A DNA stretch of 64,000 nucleotides from Amborella trichopoda. Lineage: Eukaryota > Streptophyta > Magnoliopsida > Amborellales > Amborellaceae. A program made the translations under genes and the position numbers. Shown one piece after another: positions 1-8,919 of the stretch. The notes under the pieces are model-generated. The model was not told the DNA's origin and did not search any database. It saw nothing but the letters and a program-made list of their open reading frames with translations. The DNA is taken from NCBI RefSeq assembly GCF_000471905.2, contig NW_006498549.1:1548656-1612655 (forward strand). Direction: 5' to 3'. Numbering within the stretch: position 1 is the first letter of the stretch; each line of letters opens with the position of its first letter.

Positions 1-75
1 TTTGGCCCTACAACACATCTGAGAGTATATATGCTCGTTTTCGAGCAGATCTAGCCTCATATCTGAATTCAATTT
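1..75 (+). repeat. 5' LTR end fragment
   Basis: This segment shares an interrupted but clear match with 7678-7752: atctgagagta, atctgctcgttt-like, gcagatctagcctca and tctgaattc. The window begins inside this LTR. Beyond base 75 the similarity stops abruptly, so either this LTR continues into a region lost from the 3' copy or the 3' copy was broken at 7750. Confidence 0.6.
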
Positions 76-520
76 GTTTGTTTTGCTTGTTTTGTGTGCA
101 TTGTGTGCTTGCCTTTATTTTAATTGTGTGCTTCTTTACACACTCCAGCATACATCGGACTGGGAGTGCCTGGGAAACCAGCAAACAAATATTTCGAAAA
201 CCCCAAAAATATGCATTAGCGTCGTAAGGGGAACCTAGCTTTGTGAGTCGAGGCGGTTGGGATTCGCGTAACTTTAATTGTGAGCGCCCCTCCGTAATCC
301 TTTGTCTCAAAGCAACTTTGCGTATAATAGGACCTGGTGAACATCCTATAACAGGAGGTCAGGACCTATGTGGGGACCTATATCAGCCTAGCCGCATTTC
401 AATAGTTAGGAACCCACTCTCAAGCCAAGCCTATCTATAATACTACGTCAAAATTTTTCGCGTGTTAGCTTACTTATTTATGTTGGTTAATCTTAGATCT
501 TAGTTTGGACCCGCTTTTAG

Positions 521-1145
521 TCCTAACTGAACTCTCTGGGTCCAAGTTTAGGCTTGTACTCAGCTTAGCTCAGGTCCGAACCAGGTTTCGCCTTGGTCCG
601 AATTTAATCCGCCTTAGGGTCCGAGCCGAGCTCGTTCCTAGCTCATCTCTGATCCAGACCAGATCCATACCGGGTTTGATCATCAAAATTCTCTGGGTCC
701 GAGTCTAGGCTTGTACCCAGCCTAGCCTAGGTCCGAACCAAGTTCACACTCAGGTCCGAACCTAGGCCCCCTTTTGGTCTGAGCCGAAGGCTCGGCCCTA
801 GTTTATCCTTGATACAGTCCTAGTCCACACCTCGTTTGATCATCAAAACTCTTTGGGTCCAAGTTCAGGCTTATACCCAGCTTAGCCCAGGTCCGAACCA
901 GGATCACACCCAGATCCAAACCTAAGCCCCCTTTTGATTCGAGCCAAGGGCTCGTGCCTAAACCAACTTTGATCCAGTCCGGGTCTACACCTAATCTGAT
1001 TATCACAACCCTCTTGGTCCAAGCCCTGGCTTGCACCCAGCTCAGTCAAGGTCTGAACCAGGCTCACACCCAGGTCCGAACCCAGACCCACTCTTGGTCC
1101 GAGCAGAGACTCATACCAATCTAGTCTAGGTCTAGGTTCTAGCAT
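521..1145. repeat. 160-bp tandem repeat, about four copies
   Basis: The phrase catcaaaa-ctctttgggtcc recurs at 681, 841 and 1001, with an older copy from 521, giving an exact period of 160 bp. Each unit carries further internal repeats of aggtccgaacc. The array lies in the leader of the gypsy-type element. Reading frames on both strands across it (505-708, 803-1145) are by-products of the repeat, not genes. Similar leader arrays are known from large plant gypsy elements; the function here is unknown. Confidence 0.85.
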
Positions 1146-2612
1146 AGGTCTAAGCTTAGAGTTGCCTCTAGAGCTAGACTAGGCTGACCCTAGTTCTCGG
1201 TTCAAACCAAAACCCATTGAGTCTAACAGGTATCATCCATTCTAGTTCTACCCTAGAACTTAGTTAGAGTTTTGCCCCTAGAGACATAATAGGTCTACCC
1301 TGAGGTGTCGAGTCTAGATCTCACCAAGTCTAGGAATTATGACCCATGGCAGAGCAAAGTCCAACCCTATGGCCCCTGCTCAGTCTAGATCCAGAGTACC
1401 TAGTCAGTCCTAAAGGCACCATCACAGTGCTCCCTCATAGATCATCCATAGCACTGGTGTCAGTGAGCCGACTCTCGATCCACATAAAACCAAACCTAGC
1501 CGTCCAAGCCTCCTTTAAGGCCACCCTTTAGAAGTCACAAGTCAACATGTTAATAAGGTTTGTAATACCCTGAATAATCAAGAGATCACGCCAGGGACAA
1601 TCCTCCAGGACATAGAGGTTAACCTAAAATCCAGTCGGCACAATAAGAATAAGGCCCCAACCTAAATCTTTGAGTCAACCGATCTAAGTCGGATGAACCC
1701 CAATGGTCATATAGCAGCCCAACATTCCAATATTGGCAATCAGCCTGTTAGTGGGCGAGTGAGCTTACATACAACTAGGGCAAGTCGACCCAAGCAACCA
1801 ATCACCAGTGAAGATCAGGGTCTTGACCTAACTTGATATAAAGACAATCATAAAGTGCATGCTTACTTTCAAGACCTCATCAACAGAGGATACACCATCC
1901 AGCGCACTCAATCAAGGAAAGTGATGTCAGAAGCTCAAGTCATAGGCCAAGTCCAACATTTTAGCTCAAACCAAGATGATCTTAGGGCTGTTAGCCTGCC
2001 AATCCAGCCCACTACGAGCCAGGGGTCTAGTTCTAATCATCACTCGAGCCTAAGGCTACCTAGAGGGCAGACTCGCTCTGGCAATAATCATGGCATTCCT
2101 TCACTCTTTCAATCCAGTGTTGGGGCAAGAGAATACCCTAATCCTAGGGATAGATCATCCAACCAAGGTTAGGGCCAAGTAGACCTAGCCGCCCAAGATC
2201 AGAGGTCTAGTCGTCATAACAGCTTGAGTCGTCCATCTCAGTTAAGTGGTGATCCTATCCTGTAGGCCTTAAATGGCCAAGTTGTGCAACCTCTGAGTAA
2301 TGGGTATGCTCTGACCCAATTCAACTCGGGTGAGCCTACAAGCCGACAACCGGCACATCAAGTTCAACACTTTCCTCAGGTTCAGTCCTTGGGGTAACAC
2401 CCTACATGGGCCCAACAGTCGGTTCATACGAGTCACATACCACAAAATCATGTTCAACAGACATACAACCGAGCCAGCTCACAGCTTAAACATCTGCTCA
2501 ATTCGCTCGTATGAAACACCTCTAAGACTCTTTAGAAAAAATAAGAATATGGGATTTCTTAACTCCTAAGGCTTATGTACAAGAAATTCTAGGAAACCTA
2601 GAAAATCTACCA
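1146..2612 (+). other. Leader between tandem array and gag
   Basis: This is about 1.45 kb with many stops. A 105-codon frame at 1855-2172 and short frames at 1346-1531 and 2330-2569 are open but have no recognisable domain. The composition (tag/ctag-rich, serine- and glutamine-rich translation) resembles the low-complexity segment that precedes gag in plant gypsy elements, so it may be a decayed N-terminal part of gag. I see no promoter or primer binding site that I can defend. Confidence 0.4.
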
Positions 2613-3665
2613 GTGGGGTTTGTGATGCCACAGTTCAGAAACAGATTTTTAGGGAAAGAGGATCCTGAGTCATACATCAACGCTTACTTATTGATGGTCC
2701 ACACACTGCGAGACCGACCCAACCAACTTAAGGTCATGTTCTCGCATAGCTTAAAAGAAGAACCTTTGATGTGCCACCGAAGATTCATGAAGGAGGACCC
2801 TCAAGCAACTCGTGACGAAATGTTCAGGCAATTTTCCTCCCGCTATAGTGGAGGAAGACCAAGGCCTGTCACCCTTAGTGAGTTAACTTCCACCAAACAG
2901 AAGTCGGGCGAGTCTCCTTCCCTGTTTATAACCAAATTTAGAGAGGCCGCTATGCGAGTCATTGAAACTCCACTCCCTGAAGCTATGAAGGTAAGCATAG
3001 CATTAGAGAACATGACTCCAGAATATGTCACGTTCTTCAGTGTGGGGGCAATCCCTTACTCATTTGATGTTACACTTAAAAGAATATCGCGATATGACCG
3101 AGCAAAGGAAGAAAAAGCCGCAAATGAAAAACCCTCTCAAGAAGGAGAGGTAAACATAATCAAGGAAAGCAACTCTTTTGCAAACCATTCACAAGGAAAG
3201 ACTAAAATTCATTCTACCACATGGAGAATGCAAACTTCTACACCAAGGCAATTCACTCGCATTGATGAGCCTATGACCGATGTCATGAAGAAGTTACTTA
3301 AGGCAAGGCTCATAGTACCGACAGCAGCCAAGATTCCTCCTTTCCATGGAGGCGACATGTCTCAATGGTGCGATTGGCATCAAAATTATGCTCATAGCAC
3401 AGAGGAATGTCTAGCTTTCAGACATAGAGTTCAAGATCTCATCGATAACGGCATGATAAGTGTCAAAAAGGAAGATGTTGACGGTAGAGAGGAATCAGAA
3501 ACTCTAGATGTCTCGACAAAAAATACAGATATCAACCTGATTAATTCAGGAGAATCACAAGTTATGCCCAAAGCCGAAGAACATCAACAAATACCTTGGA
3601 GTATAAGAAGAAATCAACTAGAAAGTCCAGTAGATCAAGAACAAAGTGAGCATAACCTCACCTAA
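2613..3665 (+). CDS. gag: Retrotransposon gag protein (Ty3-gypsy type)
   Basis: This 350-codon frame is the only long coding region of the element. Residues ~5-175 fit the plant Retrotrans_gag fold: a conserved start around FLGKEDPESYINAY, then HSLKEEPLMCHRRFM and the helix-rich tail with FREAAMRVIETPLPEAMK. Near residues 245-275 there is a modified zinc-knuckle-like segment, WCDWHQNYAHSTEEC, followed by LIDNGMI, the usual closing motif of these gag proteins. The protein would form the cytoplasmic particle that packages element RNA. The ATG at 2613 is the first in frame, but the true start may lie further upstream, because the sequence before it still reads like gag after a stop. No pol follows. 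It is intact apart from this, so it could still supply particles or be a recent gag-only derivative. Confidence 0.72.
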   Translation: MGFVMPQFRNRFLGKEDPESYINAYLLMVHTLRDRPNQLKVMFSHSLKEEPLMCHRRFMKEDPQATRDEMFRQFSSRYSGGRPRPVTLSELTSTKQKSGESPSLFITKFREAAMRVIETPLPEAMKVSIALENMTPEYVTFFSVGAIPYSFDVTLKRISRYDRAKEEKAANEKPSQEGEVNIIKESNSFANHSQGKTKIHSTTWRMQTSTPRQFTRIDEPMTDVMKKLLKARLIVPTAAKIPPFHGGDMSQWCDWHQNYAHSTEECLAFRHRVQDLIDNGMISVKKEDVDGREESETLDVSTKNTDINLINSGESQVMPKAEEHQQIPWSIRRNQLESPVDQEQSEHNLT

Positions 3666-5340
3666 GAGTTAATGACTAAGTATACTCAAGATCAAAGCAG
3701 TGGGATGAACTTAGCTCCAAGCCCACAACTAAAGAAAAGGGAAAAGAAAGGTGTATCACACATGGAATTTCACTCCAAGATACACTCCCAAAAGTGGCAC
3801 AAGAAACCCCCTTCACTAGAGTCACACTAAAGCATATGAATCCTTCAACCCATACTTCCAAGTTAACACAATAAATGGTTCATACGTGTGCGGCAACGAA
3901 TTAAACTTGCAAGTGGAATATGAACTCGAGTATAAGCTCAACCAAGCTTTTGAAGCTATGGACTCCCAAGCCCATGACGACAAAAAAAACCTTAATTCTA
4001 AGACAATAATTAGTGAGGGGGCAAATGTACAAGTACTAAAAAGAAGCCCTTCACCCCAAAACATTGACGACCCACCTAAGTGGCTTCAATATGATGATGA
4101 CGACGTTTCATAAATTGATGTGATCCAAATCAACGAGAAGGAATCATCTTCCAAACAAGGGGACCCCAAAGTCTCTCATTATGCTTCCAAACAAGGGGCC
4201 AACACCTAAAATATCAAAACAAGATGAACCTTTAGAAATTCTAAGGGGCCTACCTGGGCCACCTTCACCAAACTTCTTGGCCAACCCACCTATGTGGGAT
4301 GAGGAGCCAAGCTCAGATGATTTAATCAAGTCAACTCCTGAGGTGAACCCAGTTATAGATAATGGAAAAGAAAAAAACCCAAATTTGACTATTCCTAAAG
4401 ATTTGGAATCTTCGCTAGAGTTAATAAAACTCGAACCTTTGAAAATTCTAAAGCGCCCAACTGGGCCATTTTCACAAGAGTTCTTAAATGATCTGCCAAT
4501 CTGGGATTGAGAATTGGATGTTGAAAATCCGACCATGTTACCTACTCAAGAGGCAAGCTCTCTAAAAGTCATTAACGACATGAGCACAACTCCAATAACT
4601 GGAGCACCATCATATCAAGAGAATTCATCCTATGAAGAACAAGTTCCCAACGGAACAGAAAGTCCTGTAGGGGCAACCCCATCAAAATATTCAATAGCTC
4701 TCATGAAGAGGACACAATAGGGGCAACTAATGAGACTGAACCCTTCTTCGTTGACTCCCAAACTGCTGTAAGTCCATCTAATACCAACTTAATTACTATT
4801 CTGGTGTAAAAGTATCACCTAAGATCGAGCACTGAGCAAGAGCCTACTAAGAAGTTAATCTCTGAAAAACAATTCAAAATTTGCAATGAAAAAGATAATC
4901 GAAAAGGAATTGGGTGATCACTCACCCCTTGCAAATAACCAAATGAGGCATTCATGCTTCACACTTCAAAAGGTATTAACGCCTAATGTGTAACATGAAG
5001 TACTCCATTAATGGAAAACCCTGATGATCCTATCCGTTCATACAAAAGGCTAAGGGATTTGGAAACTGAGAGTAATTTTAATCCCAAAATCAAGGTTCAA
5101 GTGGATCAGTTTAAATGAAAAGTTCAATGGAAATTCAACAACCATTGTCAAAGAGATTTTGGATGCCAACCTAGGTCAAGGGAAATAAGAGGAAGACAGA
5201 TATTAAAACCTCCCTGCCACTTGGAGGAGGAAAAGATGATCGAATTCTTACATGATCTTAAGGCGAATTGCTAAAAAAAAAGGGGCACCTTTGACTCTTC
5301 TTCCTCCTCCTCCTCTTCCTTTGTCATTGTTTTCTTCTTC
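3666..5340 (+). pseudogene. Decayed post-gag region with duplicated coding segment
   Basis: Several short open stretches (3886-4113, 4181-4510, 4514-4720) share the charged, proline-rich style of gag tails. Within 4181-4510 a ~25-residue segment occurs twice: LEILRGLPGPPSPNFLANPP and then LKILKRPTGPFSQEFLNDLP, each closing with a WD pair. This shows a tandem duplication inside a former coding region. Stops and frameshifts separate the pieces. No aspartic protease D-S/T-G or reverse transcriptase motif is visible, so this is most likely a degenerate gag extension or linker. Confidence 0.45.
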
Positions 5341-5354
5341 TTCAAAAACAAAAA

Positions 5355-5570
5355 TCTGCTGGGCTGAAAATTCGAAAGGAATCCCAAGCATGGAAAAAAA
5401 GGCTACCAGGCTGAAAACCTGAAAGGGACCTCGAAGCGATGAAAAAATAAAAAATAAAAAAAATCGCTAGGCTTAAAATTCGAAAGGAACCCCAAACTTT
5501 GGAAAAAAAAGGTACCGAGCTGAATAATCGAAAGGGACCCCGAGGCGACGAAAAAAGAAGAAGTTCTCTC
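5355..5570. repeat. 110-bp imperfect tandem repeat, two copies
   Basis: The phrases ctgaaaattcgaaagg (5363) and ctgaaaacctgaaaggg (5411) recur as cttaaaattcgaaagg (5473) and ctgaataatcgaaaggg (5520). The pair thus repeats with a ~110 bp period, each separated by A-runs. The minus-strand frames at 5342-5608 are shadows of this A/G-rich repeat. Confidence 0.7.
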
Positions 5571-5929
5571 CTTCTTTCTAATCTCCAAAGTCTTTTCTCT
5601 CTAAACATCTTCTTTTCCTCCCCTGAGTCAAAGTGGTGTTAAAAGAAAAATCAATAAGCATTAGGCTGACGGAATGTTATTAAGGACCTAGATCATCTGA
5701 AACTTCGGAAAGTGGGTGGTGGAGGAATGAAATTGAAAATCCAAAGAGATTTTGAACATCCAAGGATGGTATTCTATATTTTCAAGACTCTGTTTCGCTC
5801 AAAACTCCAGAGAACTCTCCTTGATGATCAACACGTTGCTGCGGTTACCGTGTTGCTGCCTCGTCTCTCTCTTCGGATTCGGCCAGACAAGTCTCTTTCT
5901 ATAGAAAGCCGTTTCCTATAGAAGGCCTT

Positions 5930-6425
5930 AGGAAATCCTGAGGAAATTCAAGAAAATGCAGGTTTACAGATTTGAAACTGAAGTTAAGTGACATGACCAG
6001 AAAATCCAATTTGAGTTTCAAGCTTATGTAACTCACCAAAATCTCACGCCGAAAACCCTAGGAGGAAAAATGCCTTAGGTGGGTGAGCTTGATGAGCGCA
6101 ATGACTTGGAGGGATAGTTGGTGTGCCCTCTGACCACGGGACATCAGGAATAATTTTCATTGTCTGCATTATCCTCTCTTTTCTTAAACCTATAGACAAC
6201 TTTAGGAAACCTTAAGGAGATCAAAGAAGATGTTAGGGCTAAAAATTTTCGAACTGCAAAACCCCTGAAGTTAAGTGGCATGGCCAGAAACTCGAGTTTC
6301 AAGCTTGTGCAACTTATCGACACCTCGTGCTGAAAACCCTAGGAGGAAAAATACCCTAAGTGGGTGAGCTCGATGAGCGCAATGACTTGGAGGGATAGTT
6401 GGTGTGCCCTCTGACCACATGACCT
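5930..6425. repeat. 280-bp tandem duplication before the 3' LTR
   Basis: The block containing gatgagcgcaatgacttgg and ggatagttggtgtgccctct occurs at 6091 and again at 6371, exactly 280 bp apart. The upstream parts (aggaaatcctgaggaa, ctgaagttaagtg, aaaaccctaggaggaaaaat) also pair up. The duplication sits in the 3' untranslated part of the element, just before the polypurine tract. Confidence 0.85.
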
Positions 6426-6525
6426 TAGGAAGCAGTCTTTGACATTCACCTACCCCTCGAAGGACAGGGAACACCAGAGTGTCTACTTCTTTGCCACTCA
6501 CCTGTCCCTCGAAGGACAGGGAGTA

Positions 6526-6540
6526 CCAAAGAGGGGCAAC
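6526..6540 (+). other. Polypurine tract of gypsy-type element
   Basis: The run accaaagaggggcaac lies directly in front of the LTR start TGTAGACACTCC. This arrangement, a purine run then TGTAGACA, is characteristic of plant gypsy elements and marks the site that primes plus-strand DNA. Confidence 0.65.
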
Positions 6541-7750
6541 TGTAGACACTCCATTTTAAATTCGACAAATTCTATGGTTTCCTGAACCCTTAGAACCTAG
6601 TAAACCCAAATCCAAAGTTCACACAACCTACCTTGTGACCCAGAGCCAGTCTGCCTGCCCGAAACCCTGTTTTGACCCAGCTTTCTGTAACGCCCTGTTT
6701 TACCCAAAAAATCATTAAAAATAGTAAACAAACCTTTTTTGACCCAAATTTTCTCTGAGAGCTTCACAAGAGTCTGAGGAAGACACCAAATTTGAAAAAC
6801 ATCACTTTGAACAAATTTTGGTTTGGGCGACAAGGGGTGTGCTGCCTAGGCGACACAAGGCTTGTCGCCCAAGTCATCCTACCATTGCCCTCTTGTACCA
6901 AAAGATCATTAAAAATTGTAAAAAAATTTGTTTTGACCCAAAATTTCTCTGAGAGCTTCACAAGAGGCTGAGGAACATGCAAGAAGTGAAAAATATCAAT
7001 TTGGACCAAAATTGGTGTGTCCGACATGGGGTGTGCCGCCCAACCTTAGGCGACCAGAGTGTGCCCCCCAGGTGACATGACCCGTGCTGCCCGGGCGACA
7101 CGACCCATGCCGTCCAAATCCATGACTCTCAAACTTTGACATCTTGACTGGGGATTTGCTTGTTATGAGTGCTTATCTCTCCCAACGAGTTTTGACCACC
7201 CTATAAGGCCTCTTTTTATGGTCATTTGATGAGAGAGATGAGGGAGAGAGAGAAAACATGGGATAGAGAGAGAAAACATGGGATAGAGAGAGAAAACATG
7301 GGATAGAGAGAGAAAACTTGAGATAGAGACAAAAACCTCAGAGATATTGAAAACCCTTGAGATAGCTTCAGGAAACCCCCAACCTCCTGGAACTTCAACC
7401 CTTAAGCCTGAGAGAGCCTAGACCTAGGACACCTACAACCATCTATAGGGCACAACCACCCTATACTGAAAAGACTTGCTGGCTAATATCCGGATCACAG
7501 AAACAAAAGAGGACCGGTTCGGATACGGGCAAGCCCCAGAAGGCTCGGGAGTTCCGGACCATCCGGCCCGATTTGGTATCATTTTCTTCCATTTTATCTC
7601 TTCTACTTTTATTGTTTTTAGTTTATTTTGATCTGTTTGTTTACTTAAAAATCATATTTTGTAACGTCTTGGATCATGTTGGGCCTGTCACAGATCTGAG
7701 AGTAGATCTGCTCGTTTCTAGGCAGATCTAGCCTCAGATCTGAATTCGAT
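6541..7750 (+). repeat. 3' LTR of gypsy-type element (about 1.2 kb, 3' end uncertain)
   Basis: It starts with TGTAGACAC after the purine tract and includes the 75-base segment shared with the window start. Inside it, a ~194-bp unit is duplicated (6690-6850 and 6885-7040, sharing ctctgagagcttcacaagag). A 20-bp minisatellite, ggatagagagagaaaacatg, repeats about four times at 7238-7325. Homology with the 5' copy stops near 7750, so no clean CA end or target duplication could be assigned. Confidence 0.6.
7238..7325. repeat. 20-bp minisatellite in 3' LTR
   Basis: The unit ggatagagagagaaaacatg repeats at 7261, 7281 and 7301 with only single-base changes, plus a degenerate copy before it. It is part of the 3' LTR and probably arose by slippage in a GA-rich segment. 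Confidence 0.85.
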
Positions 7751-8354
7751 TTATCACACCTTCTCTATCACATTATTTTTTATCAGTTTAAAGTTAAAAA
7801 TCAGAGAGATCTTCACCTATAGTTGGTACAATTTTGTATCATAAACAGTATGAAGCATCTACGCAACGCTTATGGGCGAAAATGAACAGTGCTTTTGCCC
7901 ACAACCTCATCACCATTCAAAAAAATCAGGCGGTCATACTAGGTCACGAACATGCTCGATCTGTGGTGGTAAAAAATTCACGTGGAATTGCAACGGACGG
8001 CTCGGCCATTGCCGGTTCGTTCAATAAACCACCATGGATGTAGCAAGTCCGTAACAGAGGCGAAACGTTGTAGCGTTTAGCCTGTAGGCTTCTTTTAGGT
8101 TTTATATACATATTCATATATATATATGAAAATGCTGAGGTTAGCCCACTAGCTCATATATACATATAAGCCCAACGACCCAGATTGAATATGGGCCTAT
8201 CTAACGGTCATGACCTCATTTCATTTTAAAAAAAATGGATCGGTGACCCAAATCGGCCAACCCAAAAACCATGTCAGATCGGTGGATTGGAGATCTGTAT
8301 CAGAGAATCATCCGGATCGGCTGTTTTCAGCTAAAATGTTTTCAAAACCACATT
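7751..8354. other. Unassigned sequence after the 3' LTR
   Basis: A 69-codon frame at 7834-8043 has no recognisable domain. The stretch 8100-8180 contains a near-palindromic TA-rich run (atatacatattcatatatatatatg). The GATCGG-rich part (8238-8330) resembles subterminal sequence of hAT-like elements seen elsewhere in the window, but no terminal repeats are visible. I can assign no function. Confidence 0.3.
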
Positions 8355-8545
8355 ATAATTTCTCAAAATTATATTTTTTAGGTTTCTAAAAGAAATAGTA
8401 GTAATTACATTATGATTTTTCATTATTGTGTCGAAAATAAGTAAATACTGAAAACCTGTCTCATGTTGAATATTTGTTATATATTAAATTCATTTTATAA
8501 TCAAATGAAAGCTTAAAATGCAACATGACATTAAAATGAATATCT
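8355..8545. repeat. Dispersed repeat copy related to 11775-12125
   Basis: This segment matches the 11.8-12.1 kb region in order: tattttttaggtttctaa, cattatgatttttcatta, cgaaaataagtaaa, tcatgttgaatatttgtt, attcattttataatcaaatgaaag and aaaatgcaac. The match is diverged but collinear, so the two are copies of one repeat of unknown class. Confidence 0.6.
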
Positions 8546-8873
8546 CTAACTCAATTTATTTATTTTATTATTGTATTAACTAAGGGATTTTAATTTTTGA
8601 AAGAAGCCATATGGAACAAATTTAATGGAAGAGGTTATTAGTAGAGAACGAGAGATTTAGTGAAATTATTATTTGCAGTACTTGGTAGAGAGAGAGAGAG
8701 TTTTAGTGGAATTAATTTTAATGAAATTATTAAATCAAACAAACTTTGTATAGGGGGGGTGCACGGGGAGAAGAAAGCAAAATGGGACTCCAAAGCCAAA
8801 TATTTCGTGCGGCTCAAATTTATTTCGTGTAGCTCATTATAGTTCATGCGGTAGAGTGAAGAACCTGAAAAAT

Positions 8874-8915
8874 TCCCCACATCGGGCATTTAGAGAAGCA
8901 AATGCCTTTATAAAA
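8874..8915 (+). promoter_or_regulatory. USE plus TATA arrangement like plant snRNA promoters
   Basis: tccccacatcg at 8874-8884 differs by one base from the plant upstream sequence element of small nuclear RNA genes. tttataaaa follows at 8907-8915, leaving 22 bp between them. Known plant genes read by RNA polymerase III have the two boxes about one helical turn closer than polymerase II genes, and this gap fits the shorter type. A transcript would start near 8935-8940, but the downstream bases do not match U6, U3 or 7SL as I know them. It could be a pseudo-promoter carried by a repeat. Confidence 0.35.
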
Positions 8916-8919
8916 GGCT

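Larger units (their letters stand above)
1..7750 (+). mobile_element. Gag-only Ty3-gypsy-type LTR element (LARD-like), 5' LTR cut by window start
   Basis: The first ~75 bases (5' LTR remnant) match 7678-7752 near the end of the 3' LTR, including the shared segment ending in ctgaattc. Between them lie a leader with a 160-bp tandem array, a gag reading frame (2613-3665), a long non-coding or gag-derived stretch, a polypurine tract (6526-6540) and an LTR start TGTAGACACTCC at 6541. I found no protease, reverse transcriptase, RNase H or integrase motif in any frame between 3666 and 6540. The element therefore looks non-autonomous, needing a partner's pol. The exact end of the 5' LTR and the primer binding site are not resolved, and the two LTR copies diverge after about base 75, so one end is rearranged. 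Confidence 0.7.

Noticed and set aside
803..1145. Minus-strand frames in the 160-bp array
   Set aside because: They repeat with the array and share no family; they are by-products of the tandem repeat.
521..1145. Possible CRISPR-like array
   Set aside because: The 160-bp units abut without unique spacers and lie in a plant retroelement.
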